Part shown: one piece after another, positions 24,010 through 31,483 of the stretch
Numbering within the stretch: the stretch's first letter is position 1
Layout: each line of letters begins with the position of its first letter
From: Mycobacterium sp. 1245111.1
GTDB lineage: Bacteria > Actinomycetota > Actinomycetes > Mycobacteriales > Mycobacteriaceae
DNA length: 35,953 nucleotides
Assembly (NCBI RefSeq): GCF_001673405.1
Contig: NZ_LZLV01000129.1
Span: 1-35,953, forward strand
Direction: 5' to 3'
Made by a program: the position numbers and the translations under genes
The notes under the pieces: generated by a model
What the model saw: only the letters and a program-made list of their open reading frames with translations
The model's database searches: none
Told to the model about the DNA's origin: nothing

Positions 24010-24015
24010 CCTCCC

Positions 24016-25197
24016 GTGCAGGACGTCATCGTGGTGGGCGCCGGGCCGGCCGGCCTGGCCGTCGCCCGTGAACTCAGACATCGTCACTCGATTTCAGCGC
24101 TGGTCATCGAGAAGTCCGCCGCTCCCGCGGTGTCGTGGCGCAACCGCTACGACAATTTCCGTCTGAACACCAACGGTTTTCTGTCGCATCTTCCCGGGCA
24201 ACGGATTCCACTGCGCTCGGGTCGCTGGCCGACCAGGGAGGACATGGTCGGGTACTTCGACAGCTACGTGCGTCGACAGAACATCACGCTCGCGCTGGGC
24301 TGCGAGGTCAACCGGATCGACCGGACACGCGAGGGCTGGCGGGCGGACACCTCGCGGGGCGACATCTGCGCGCCCGCGATCGTGCTGGCCACCGGCCGCT
24401 ACCGCACCCCCGCCATCCCGCCCTGGCCAGGACTGAGCGGTTTCACCGGCGAGGTGGTGCACTCGGCCGACTTTCGTAATGCGTGGCCGTTCCGCGGCCG
24501 CAAGGTACTGGTGGTGGGCGCGGGTAATTCGGCCGCCGACATCGCGGTGCAGTTGTCCGACAACGGCGCCGACCAGGTCTGGCTGGCGGTGCGCACACCG
24601 CCGCATCTGGTCCGCCGGGCCATCGGCCCGATACCGTCGGACATCTTCCTGGAGTTGTTCGCCCGGGTGCCCGCATGGTTGGTCGATCCGGTGATCGCGC
24701 GACTCAATCGCCTTCTGCTAGGCGACCTTTCGCCCTACGGCTTCGGTCGCCCGCCGCTCGGGTTGAAGGCGACCGTGGAAAGCCGGGGTCGCATTCCGAC
24801 GCTGGCCGACGAGCTCGTCAGCCGGGTGCGAGCCGGCCGGGTCGACGTGGTGGCCGCGGTCTCCGCCGTCGAGCGCGACCGGGTGGTCCTGGCCGACGGC
24901 ACCGGCATCACCCCCGACGTGATCATGGCGGCCACCGGGTTCGACCCTGACCTCAGCGGTCTGGTCGGCCATCTCGACGTTCTCGACGACCACGGCAATC
25001 CGCGCGGCGGCTTCTCCTCCGATCTCGGTGGCGGGATGTTCGCGATCGGTCACGGCATTCCGCCCAACGGCCCGCTGCGGGCGATCCGGCTGGCGGCGAC
25101 GCCGTTAGCCGCTCAGATCGCGAACTATCTGGCGACCACAACAAAGGACGAGCAATGGCACTACTCACCGCAAAGCGGTTCTTCCACCGCGGTGTAG
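24016..25197 (+). CDS. Flavin-containing (NAD(P)H-dependent) monooxygenase
   Basis: The 393-residue protein has an FAD-binding GAGPAG (8-13), an FMO-type FTGEVVHSADF motif (FxGxxxHxxxF, about 147-157), an NADPH-binding GAGNSAADIA from residue 168, and the distal ATG(F)xP-type segment MAATGFDPD. It belongs to the class B flavoprotein monooxygenases (YUCCA/CzcO/FMO-like), which hydroxylate N or S atoms, oxidise aldehydes or perform decarboxylations or Baeyer-Villiger reactions; the substrate is unknown. The GTG at 24016 is preferred because a GTG at 24004 lies inside the -10 element of the SigL-type promoter. It overlaps the FAD oxidase gene by 43 bases. Confidence 0.88.
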   Translation: MQDVIVVGAGPAGLAVARELRHRHSISALVIEKSAAPAVSWRNRYDNFRLNTNGFLSHLPGQRIPLRSGRWPTREDMVGYFDSYVRRQNITLALGCEVNRIDRTREGWRADTSRGDICAPAIVLATGRYRTPAIPPWPGLSGFTGEVVHSADFRNAWPFRGRKVLVVGAGNSAADIAVQLSDNGADQVWLAVRTPPHLVRRAIGPIPSDIFLELFARVPAWLVDPVIARLNRLLLGDLSPYGFGRPPLGLKATVESRGRIPTLADELVSRVRAGRVDVVAAVSAVERDRVVLADGTGITPDVIMAATGFDPDLSGLVGHLDVLDDHGNPRGGFSSDLGGGMFAIGHGIPPNGPLRAIRLAATPLAAQIANYLATTTKDEQWHYSPQSGSSTAV

Positions 25198-26495
25198 ACG
25201 GATATGAGGCAGCACGCCGCGAAACGGTGTGGAATGCCATTCTGCCGCAACGCTTTCCCGACGTGATCGTGCAGGCCTGCGACGTCGACGATGTGGTCGC
25301 GGCGATCCGCTATGCGCGCGCGCAGGGCTACCGGGTCGGCGTCCGGTCCGGCGGACACAGCTGGACGGCAAGCCACCTGCGTGACGGCGGGATGCTGCTC
25401 GACGTCAGCCGGCTTGACCACTGCGGCATCGACGCCGATGCTATGGTCGCCGACGCCGGGCCGGGCGTGATCGCCAGCGCCTTCGCGACCGCCCTCGACG
25501 CGCGCGGTCTGTTCTTCCCGTCGGGCCATTGCGAAGGCATCCGCCTCGGCGGGTACCTGCTGCAGGGCGGGTACGGGTGGAACAGCAAGGTCGTCGGCCC
25601 GGCATGCGAAAGCGTGCTGGGCTTGGAGGTGGTCACCGCCGAGGGCGACAAGATTTACTGCGACCCGAAGCACCATCCCGACCTGTACTGGGCCGCCCGC
25701 GGCAGCGGACCGGGATTCTTCGGTGTGGTCACGTCTTTCACCCTGCGACTGCACCCACGCCCGCCGGTGCTGGGCACCTGCTTGTACATGTATCCGATCG
25801 AGGTTGCCGACGAGGTGTTCAGTTGGGCCCGCTCGATCAGTGCCGAGGTCGACGACCGGGTCGAGCTGCAAGTCCTCACCTCACGCAATGCCCCAGAAGT
25901 CGGGCCCGATGTACCCACCATCGCGATCGCGTCGCCGGTGTTCGCCGACTCCGACGACGAGGCAGCCAACGCCCTCGCGATCCTTGGCACGTGCCCGGTG
26001 ATCGACCGGGCGATCGCCAACCTTGCGTACATGCCCACGACTCTGGCCAACTGGTACTCGGCGGTGATGATGAAATACCCTGCGGCCCACCGGTATAGCG
26101 TCGACAACATGTTCACCTCGGCGTCGGCCGAGGAACTGCTGCCGGGCATTCGCGGGATCATCGATTCGCTGCCGCCGCACCCGTCGCATTTCGTGTTCGC
26201 CGGCTGGAAGCCGTCAGCGACGCGCGCCGAGATGGTGTACGGCGTCGAGGACGAGATCTACCTAGGGCTTTACACCGCCTGGAGCGATCCGGCCGACGAC
26301 GCACGCTACGGCGATTGGGCCCGTTCCAACATGGCGGCGATGTCGCATCTGGCGACCGGCATCTCGCTGGCCGACGAGAACCTCGCCCGACGCCCGGCCA
26401 CCTTCATCACCGAGCCGAACATGGCTCGGCTGGACCGGGTGCGCGCCGCCTACGATCCCGACGAAATGTTCCACAGCTGGATGGAAAGCCGCTAA
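25155..26495 (+). CDS. Berberine-bridge-enzyme-like FAD-linked oxidase (probable bicovalent flavin)
   Basis: The protein has 446 residues. A PCMH-type FAD domain (about 30-210) includes RSGGHSW with His68 and GHCEGIRLGGYLLQGGYGW with Cys126. These positions match the His and Cys that both bind FAD covalently in bicovalent oxidases of this family. The C-terminal berberine-bridge motif is present as AYDPDEMFHSWM. Such enzymes oxidise alcohols, hemiacetals or close C-C/C-N rings in secondary metabolism. There is no signal peptide, so it is cytoplasmic. The ATG has AAAGGA upstream and lies inside the monooxygenase gene, so both are on one SigL-type transcript. It ends one base from the convergent rslA gene. 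Confidence 0.9.
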   Translation: MALLTAKRFFHRGVDGYEAARRETVWNAILPQRFPDVIVQACDVDDVVAAIRYARAQGYRVGVRSGGHSWTASHLRDGGMLLDVSRLDHCGIDADAMVADAGPGVIASAFATALDARGLFFPSGHCEGIRLGGYLLQGGYGWNSKVVGPACESVLGLEVVTAEGDKIYCDPKHHPDLYWAARGSGPGFFGVVTSFTLRLHPRPPVLGTCLYMYPIEVADEVFSWARSISAEVDDRVELQVLTSRNAPEVGPDVPTIAIASPVFADSDDEAANALAILGTCPVIDRAIANLAYMPTTLANWYSAVMMKYPAAHRYSVDNMFTSASAEELLPGIRGIIDSLPPHPSHFVFAGWKPSATRAEMVYGVEDEIYLGLYTAWSDPADDARYGDWARSNMAAMSHLATGISLADENLARRPATFITEPNMARLDRVRAAYDPDEMFHSWMESR

Positions 26496-26496
26496 C

Positions 26497-27231
26497 TCAG
26501 AGCGAACGCTGCAGCAGTACCTGTCCGTTGTCGGCGGAGACCACCTGCACCTGCGAAATCTGGTCGACCGGCGTCGACGTAGCGCCCGCCAGCTTCGCGG
26601 TGTGGCCCGGGTCGGCGATCCACGTGGCCAACTGGGTGTGGGTGCCGTCGCGGCCCACCACCACCATCGCCAGCTTGTCGTGGTGGGCTGTCACCGGGGC
26701 CAGGCAGACGCAGTTGAGGTCGATGTAGGTGCCCCACTGCTGGCTGCTCAGCGCGACCGTCGAGGCCAGCGCCTTGGTGCCGACCTGGTCCATCTCCAGC
26801 GCGACCACACTGGCCTGCGGTGGCGTCGAGGCCGGCCGATGCGAACCGACACCGAGGAAGAGACCGACCGCCAGCAGCACGGCCGCGGCGGCTCCCGATG
26901 CCCACGTCGCCATCCGGACCCGGCGCCGACGGCGGCGCACTTCGGTCATCAACGACGGGAGCAGGTTCGGCGGTTGTTCGAGATGGTCGTCGGCATCCAT
27001 CGCGGCGACCACGCCGCCGTCGAGCTTGGAGAGCAGCGCCGGCATGCCGCTGAGTTCGGCGACGGTCTGGCTGCACAGCGGGCAGACGCTCAGGTGCGCC
27101 TCGAATTCCCGCCGGTCGGCGGGCGACAGCGACCCGAGCACATAGGCCGCGTCCCAGGTCGCGTACTCGTGGATGTCACCGGTGGGCACGTCACTGTCAC
27201 CGGGCTGGCCGAAACCGCCGATAACCCTCAT
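26497..27231 (-). CDS. rslA: Anti-sigma factor RslA (SigL regulator)
   Basis: The 244-residue protein closely matches M. tuberculosis RslA (Rv0736) as I recall it. A cytoplasmic zinc anti-sigma domain has His46-Cys50-Cys53 (HLSVCPLC) with an upstream HEYATWDAAYVLGSL segment. A basic stretch RRRRRRVR (about 99-106) leads into one transmembrane helix (about 107-128), followed by an extracytoplasmic domain ending GQVLLQRSL. In M. tuberculosis RslA binds SigL and releases it when its CxxC zinc site is oxidised. It follows sigL after a 70-base gap with a GGGGAG ribosome binding site. The second sigL copy has a different, enzyme-fused partner. Confidence 0.95.
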   Translation of the reverse strand: MRVIGGFGQPGDSDVPTGDIHEYATWDAAYVLGSLSPADRREFEAHLSVCPLCSQTVAELSGMPALLSKLDGGVVAAMDADDHLEQPPNLLPSLMTEVRRRRRRVRMATWASGAAAAVLLAVGLFLGVGSHRPASTPPQASVVALEMDQVGTKALASTVALSSQQWGTYIDLNCVCLAPVTAHHDKLAMVVVGRDGTHTQLATWIADPGHTAKLAGATSTPVDQISQVQVVSADNGQVLLQRSL

Positions 27232-27301
27232 CGTGACTCCCCAATTGCTGACATGAACAGGTATTCGTAGTGGTGAGCGGCCCGGATGGGGGCAAGATTC
27301 G

Positions 27302-27832
27302 TCATCTTGTCACCCCCATCTCCTGCAGAGTGAGTCGCAAGGCCCGCACCGCGTAGTGTAACCGCGATTTGACCGTGCCTTCGGCTATGTCGAGGTCAGC
27401 GGCGATCTGTGCGGTGCTCCAGCCCCGGTAGTAGGACCGCTCGATCACGGCGCGATGGTCGACCGACATCTGCGCCATGGCGTCGCCGATCAGCAACCGG
27501 TCCAGCGCCAAGTCGACCTCGTCGGGGGTCGACCGTTCCGGCACACCCGAGTCATCCAGCGAGCCAACGACATTGCGGAATTTGGGGCTACGTCGTTCGT
27601 CGATGATCATGTTGCGCGCGACGGTGAAAAGCCATGCGCGCGCCGAACGTTCGGTGTCGCCGACCACTTCGGGATGTTGCCAGGCCCGCAGCAGCGTCTC
27701 CTGGACCACATCCTCGGCGCGGGCCGCGTCGCTGGTCAGCCGGAGCGCATAGCGCCACAACGGCGCTGCGTGCTCGTCATAGAGCGCCTTCATCAGTGCG
27801 GCCTCGTCATCCGCACCCTTGAGCCGGCTCAC
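27302..27832 (-). CDS. sigL: ECF sigma factor SigL
   Basis: The 176-residue protein is close to M. tuberculosis SigL (Rv0735) as I recall it. Region 2 contains LTSDAARAEDVVQETLLRAWQHPEV; region 4 contains GWSTAQIAADLDIAEGTVKSRLHYAVRALR. The GTG start has an excellent ribosome binding site (AGGAGGTGA). A SigL-type promoter (TGAACT-N16-CGTATC) lies just upstream at 27880-27853, consistent with autoregulation. In M. tuberculosis the gene directly follows map; here a second sigma/anti-sigma pair sits between map and this gene. It probably controls itself, the paralogous pair and the divergent six-gene cluster. Confidence 0.95.
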   Translation of the reverse strand: MSRLKGADDEAALMKALYDEHAAPLWRYALRLTSDAARAEDVVQETLLRAWQHPEVVGDTERSARAWLFTVARNMIIDERRSPKFRNVVGSLDDSGVPERSTPDEVDLALDRLLIGDAMAQMSVDHRAVIERSYYRGWSTAQIAADLDIAEGTVKSRLHYAVRALRLTLQEMGVTR

Positions 27833-27852
27833 CCGATCACCTCCTGATCAGT

Positions 27853-27880
27853 GATACGAGCGCCGCGCCTGTCCAGTTCA
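27853..27880 (-). promoter_or_regulatory. SigL-type promoter of sigL-rslA
   Basis: On the minus strand TGAACT (27880-27875) and CGTATC (27858-27853) are separated by 16 bases. It lies in the 76-base gap between the carotenoid-oxygenase fusion gene and sigL, leaving a short leader that contains the AGGAGGTGA ribosome binding site. This indicates autoregulation of sigL. Confidence 0.78.
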
Positions 27881-27908
27881 ACCTGGGAATTCAGCATCGT
27901 GGCCTCGG

Positions 27909-29537
27909 TCAGTCCGCGATCCAGTTGCCGTGGAATCCATGTGGCACCCGGCGTGGCATTCGGATGCGGGCCACCGGCTCACCTTCGAAGTCCGAGGCGT
28001 CGATGATGACCAGATCGCTGCTGTCGGTGGCCGGCTCGTAGACATATGTCAGATACCAGCCGGCGAGTTCGTCGGGCCGCCCGCCCGCGGGCGCGAACAC
28101 CGCCTCGCCCGGCATACCGGCCACCTCGCCGCGGCCGGCGAATCGATGCTCGACCGCGGTATCGCAGCGCAGGTCGTAACGGATCAGCGCGCCGCTGCCG
28201 ACCGCGACGGCGTGCCGCGCCGCGGTGCCGGCCAGCCGGTCGTCGACGCGCGGGAACTCCACGCCGCGGTCGTCGAGCTGCGTCTCCTCGACGACACCGG
28301 TGTCCAGGTTGATCGTCCAGCGCCACAGGGCCGCGTCGGCACCGAAATTGCTGTTCTTGCGCCACATTTCGTCATATCTGAGCACCTCGAGCACGATTGC
28401 ATCGCGTCCGGAGTCATAGGCGTTGGCGATGTGGAACACGAAGCAGGGGTCGATGTCGAACCACCGCAGCTGGCCGTACGGGTCGTCGCGGCGCAACACC
28501 CCGAGGCGCGCCGGATACTGGTCGTCCCAGCGGTACGGCAGGTCTCGCTCGTAGGGCCGGGTAAGCGCTACACCGATGTCGAACAGCAGCGGCAGATCCA
28601 TGAAGACCACGTACTGCGCGGTCAGCGCGAAATCGTGCATCAGCGTCAGCGCGGGCACGTCGATGGGACGACTCACCGTCAACTGGCCGTCGGTGTCGGC
28701 ACGGTAATAGCTGACGTGCGGCTCGAAGATGTTGCCGCACCCGAAGAAGTGCAATTCGCCGGTCGTCGGGCAGATCTTCGGATGAGCGGTCATCGAATCG
28801 GTCAAGGCACCGTCGAAGTCGTGCACGCCCAACGTTTTCAAGTCGTTGCTGATCTCGTAGGGGAGCGAGAACTCCATCAACGCCAGGGTCTTTCCGGCAT
28901 GCCGGACGACATGGGTGTTGGCGATGCTGGAGTGCAGGTTTCGGCTGCCGTCGTCTTTGTACAGCGGCGCCGGGCGCTCGAAGCTCTCGGTGCGTACCCA
29001 ACGGTTGCGATACCACGCGGCACGACCGTTCTCCAACCGGACACCGTGCACCATTCCGTCGCCGACGCACCAATGACCCTCGCCCGCACGCGGATTGGGG
29101 CCGTTGCGCAGATACCAGCCGTTGAGTTCGGCAGGAATGCGACCCACGACCGGCAGATCGAATTCCGTCAACTCGTCGTGGATGGGGGCGTAGTTGCCGG
29201 TGCGGAAAATCGGGAACACGGTTTGCGGCTCGACGACGGGCGCCGCCACACGCTGCACGCTGTCCGCCGCGGCGGCCATTCGCTGGTCGGCCCTCGCCAA
29301 CAGCCCCGGCAGCAGATCGGGGCATGGCGGCACCGCCACATTGTCGTCGACCAACGACAGCAACGGCGCGAGGACGGCCAGCTCGGCAACCGCATCCTGG
29401 CACGGGACACAACCGGAGAGATGCCTCTCGTATTCGCGGCAGTCAGAATCCGAGAGCGAACCCAATACGTATGCGGCGTCCCATGTTTCGTACTCGTGCG
29501 CTCCCCCCGGCACGTTCCCGTTCCGGTATTCCGTCAT
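27909..29537 (-). CDS. Fusion protein: RslA-type zinc anti-sigma domain plus carotenoid cleavage dioxygenase
   Basis: The protein has 542 residues. Residues 1-~85 match the RslA anti-sigma domain, with HEYETWDAAYVLGSL and the zinc motif His39-Cys43-Cys46 (HLSGCVPC), through the LLPGLLARAD segment. Where RslA has its basic stretch and transmembrane helix, this protein continues without a membrane segment into a full carotenoid cleavage dioxygenase (about 108-542). All four iron ligands are visible: His252 (TAHPK), His301 (LMHDF), His369 (VFHIANAYD) and His536 (GFHGNW), with the family's LRNGPNP motif. It should be a cytoplasmic enzyme able to bind a SigL-type sigma factor. The ATG overlaps the sigma stop (ATGA); a longer upstream frame through the sigma gene is rejected. 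Confidence 0.9.
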   Translation of the reverse strand: MTEYRNGNVPGGAHEYETWDAAYVLGSLSDSDCREYERHLSGCVPCQDAVAELAVLAPLLSLVDDNVAVPPCPDLLPGLLARADQRMAAAADSVQRVAAPVVEPQTVFPIFRTGNYAPIHDELTEFDLPVVGRIPAELNGWYLRNGPNPRAGEGHWCVGDGMVHGVRLENGRAAWYRNRWVRTESFERPAPLYKDDGSRNLHSSIANTHVVRHAGKTLALMEFSLPYEISNDLKTLGVHDFDGALTDSMTAHPKICPTTGELHFFGCGNIFEPHVSYYRADTDGQLTVSRPIDVPALTLMHDFALTAQYVVFMDLPLLFDIGVALTRPYERDLPYRWDDQYPARLGVLRRDDPYGQLRWFDIDPCFVFHIANAYDSGRDAIVLEVLRYDEMWRKNSNFGADAALWRWTINLDTGVVEETQLDDRGVEFPRVDDRLAGTAARHAVAVGSGALIRYDLRCDTAVEHRFAGRGEVAGMPGEAVFAPAGGRPDELAGWYLTYVYEPATDSSDLVIIDASDFEGEPVARIRMPRRVPHGFHGNWIAD

Positions 29538-30073
29538 TGCGTCACACCCATCTCCACCAAGGCCTGACGCAGTGCCCGCAGCGCGTAATGCAGCCGCGAC
29601 TTCACCGTGCCCTCGGCGATCCCGAGATCGGCGGCGATCTGCGCGGTGGTCCAGCCCTGGTAGTAGGACCGTCCAACCACCGCCCGGTGTTCCGCGGACA
29701 GCTGCGCCATCGCATCGCCGATCAAGGCCCGGTTGAGGGTGGCCCCCGCCTCGTCGAAGTGCGCAGCGGTTCCGGACGGTTCCGGCGGGCCGGAGCCGTC
29801 CGCCGGAATCACCTCGTGGCGGAATCGGGCACTGCGTCGGTCGTCTATGACCATGTTTCTGGCAACGGTGAACAGCCACGCACGCGGGGACTGTCCGTTG
29901 TTCAGGACGTGCGGGTGTTGCCAGGCCCGAAGCAAGGTTTCTTGCACTACGTCCTCGGCGTGGGCATGATCGCCGGTCAGCCGCCACGCATAGCGCCACA
30001 GAGCCGCGGCGTGTTCGTCGCACAGCCGCTCCAAGGCGTTCGCATCCGCGCCGGTGCCAGGTATGTCCATCAC
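29534..30073 (-). CDS. Second SigL-like ECF sigma factor (sigL paralogue)
   Basis: The 179-residue protein is a clear paralogue of the SigL encoded at 27302-27832. The region 2 segment AEDVVQETLLRAWQHP and the region 4 segment QIAADLGIAEGTVKSRLHYA are shared almost word for word, while the linker (about 95-115) differs. The start is the GTG at 30073 (or the adjacent ATG at 30070). It has its own TGAACC-N16-CGTGTC promoter at 30116-30089. The gene is coupled by an ATGA overlap to the anti-sigma/carotenoid-oxygenase fusion. It lies between map and sigL and probably arose by tandem duplication. Near-identical DNA-binding regions suggest it reads the same promoters as SigL. Confidence 0.93.
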   Translation of the reverse strand: MMDIPGTGADANALERLCDEHAAALWRYAWRLTGDHAHAEDVVQETLLRAWQHPHVLNNGQSPRAWLFTVARNMVIDDRRSARFRHEVIPADGSGPPEPSGTAAHFDEAGATLNRALIGDAMAQLSAEHRAVVGRSYYQGWTTAQIAADLGIAEGTVKSRLHYALRALRQALVEMGVTQ

Positions 30074-30088
30074 CAGCCTCTCGGTGGT

Positions 30089-30116
30089 GACACGGTGCAG
30101 CTACCGGTTTGGTTCA
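30089..30116 (-). promoter_or_regulatory. SigL-type promoter of the second sigma/anti-sigma-dioxygenase operon
   Basis: On the minus strand TGAACC (30116-30111) and CGTGTC (30094-30089) are separated by 16 bases, identical in layout to the other three sites in the window. It lies in the 61-base gap between map and the sigL paralogue and leaves a leader of only about 10 bases. Both SigL-type factors may act on it. Confidence 0.8.
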
Positions 30117-30134
30117 CCGCCGCCGCAGACGACG

Positions 30135-30935
30135 TCAGCCGAGGGTCAGGATGCGGGGTCCATCTTCCGTGGCAGCCACCGTGTGCTCCCAGTGTGCCGC
30201 GCGCGAGCCGTCGGCGGTAGTGACCGTCCATTGGTCGTCGAGAACGGTAGTTCTGCGAGTTCCCAGGGTCAGCATCGGCTCGATCGCCAGCACCGACCCA
30301 GGCGCCAGCAGCGGGCCACGCCCGGGAGCGCCTTCGTTGGGCAGAAATGGGTCCATGTGCATTTGCCTGCCGATGCCGTGCCCGCCGTACCCCTCGACGA
30401 TGCCGAACTTGCGTCCGTAACGGGCTTCGGCGGCATGGGTGGCAGTTTCGATGGCGTGGGAGACGTCGGTCAGGCGATTACCCGGGATCATGGCGGCGAT
30501 CCCCGCCTCCATCGACTCCTTGGTGGCCTGCGACAGCAATTCGTCGGCGGGGATGAGCGGGCCGACACCGAAAGTGATGGCGGCGTCGCCGTGCCAGCCG
30601 TCCAGGATCGCGCCGCAGTCGACCGACACCAGATCGCCGGCCGCGAGTTCCTCGGTCGTCGACGGGATGCCGTGCACCACACGGTCATTGACCGACGAGC
30701 AGATCGAGGCGGGGTAGCCGTGGTAGCCCAGGAATGACGGCGTCGCACCGGCGTCGCGAATTACCGACTCGGCGATCTGGTCGAGGTCGTGTGTCGTGGC
30801 TCCGGGAACCGCGGCCGCCCGCGCCGCGGCGAGCGCGGCGGCGACCACGGCGCCGGCCGCCGCCATCGCGTCGAGTTCGGCCGCACTGCGCTGGGGTACC
30901 ACCTTGCGACTGCGCAGGCCGGCCAGGCCGATCAC
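30135..30935 (-). CDS. map: Methionine aminopeptidase, type I
   Basis: The 266-residue protein has the complete set of metal-binding motifs: VSVDCGAILDGWHGDAAIT (two Asp), GGHGIG (His), AIEPML (Glu) and HWEHTVA (Glu), plus the substrate-site His in YHGYPAS. It removes the initiator methionine from new proteins. It follows adk after two bases in the conserved secY-adk-map block and corresponds to M. tuberculosis mapA (Rv0734) by position. The family length is normal for type Ia. The sigL paralogue begins 61 bases downstream with its own promoter. Confidence 0.96.
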   Translation of the reverse strand: MIGLAGLRSRKVVPQRSAAELDAMAAAGAVVAAALAAARAAAVPGATTHDLDQIAESVIRDAGATPSFLGYHGYPASICSSVNDRVVHGIPSTTEELAAGDLVSVDCGAILDGWHGDAAITFGVGPLIPADELLSQATKESMEAGIAAMIPGNRLTDVSHAIETATHAAEARYGRKFGIVEGYGGHGIGRQMHMDPFLPNEGAPGRGPLLAPGSVLAIEPMLTLGTRRTTVLDDQWTVTTADGSRAAHWEHTVAATEDGPRILTLG

Positions 30936-30937
30936 CG

Positions 30938-31483
30938 CTACTTCCCGAGGGCTTGCAGGGCCCGCGCGAATACCTCGTCGATCGAGCCGACGGCGTCGAC
31001 GGTTTTCAGCTCGCTGCTGTAGTACTCGATCAGCGGGGCGGTCTCGTCGCGGTAGATGTTCATCCGGTTGTGGATCACTTCGTCGGTGTCGTCGGCGCGG
31101 CCCCGCGATTTGAGCCGCTCGAACAACACCTCCTCGGGCACCCGCAGCTCCAGCACGACGTCAAGCGCGGTCCCGCGGCGCTCGAGCATGTCGTGCAGCG
31201 CCTTGGCCTGCGCCACCGAACGCGGGTAACCGTCGAGGATGAATCCGACGTTCGTGTCGGGTTTGCTCAGCCGGTCGTCGACGAGCTCGTTGGTCAGCTC
31301 GGAGGGCACCAGGTCGCCGGCATCCAGGTAGCGCTTGGCTTTCAAGCCCAACTCGGTGCCATTGCCGATGTTCTCCCGGAAGAGGTCTCCGGTGGACAGG
31401 TGTGGGAGTTCGAGTTTCTCGGCCAGCTTGACGGCCTGCGTGCCCTTGCCTGCTCCGGGGGGCCCGAGCAACACAACCCTCAC
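30938..31483 (-). CDS. adk: Adenylate kinase
   Basis: The 181-residue protein has the P-loop GPPGAGKGTQ (7-16), the AMP-binding LSTGDLFREN and the DGYPRS motif. It interconverts ATP + AMP and two ADP. It is of the short type, with a small lid that lacks the four-cysteine zinc site, as in other mycobacteria. The GTG start overlaps the secY stop (GTGA), and map follows two bases after its stop, so the three genes are co-transcribed. No anomaly was seen. Confidence 0.97.
   Translation of the reverse strand: MRVVLLGPPGAGKGTQAVKLAEKLELPHLSTGDLFRENIGNGTELGLKAKRYLDAGDLVPSELTNELVDDRLSKPDTNVGFILDGYPRSVAQAKALHDMLERRGTALDVVLELRVPEEVLFERLKSRGRADDTDEVIHNRMNIYRDETAPLIEYYSSELKTVDAVGSIDEVFARALQALGK

Noticed and set aside
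29538..30023. In-frame upstream extension of the anti-sigma/dioxygenase gene
   Set aside because: It overlaps the sigL paralogue entirely in another frame and lacks any domain; the ATG at 29537 is coupled to the sigma stop codon.
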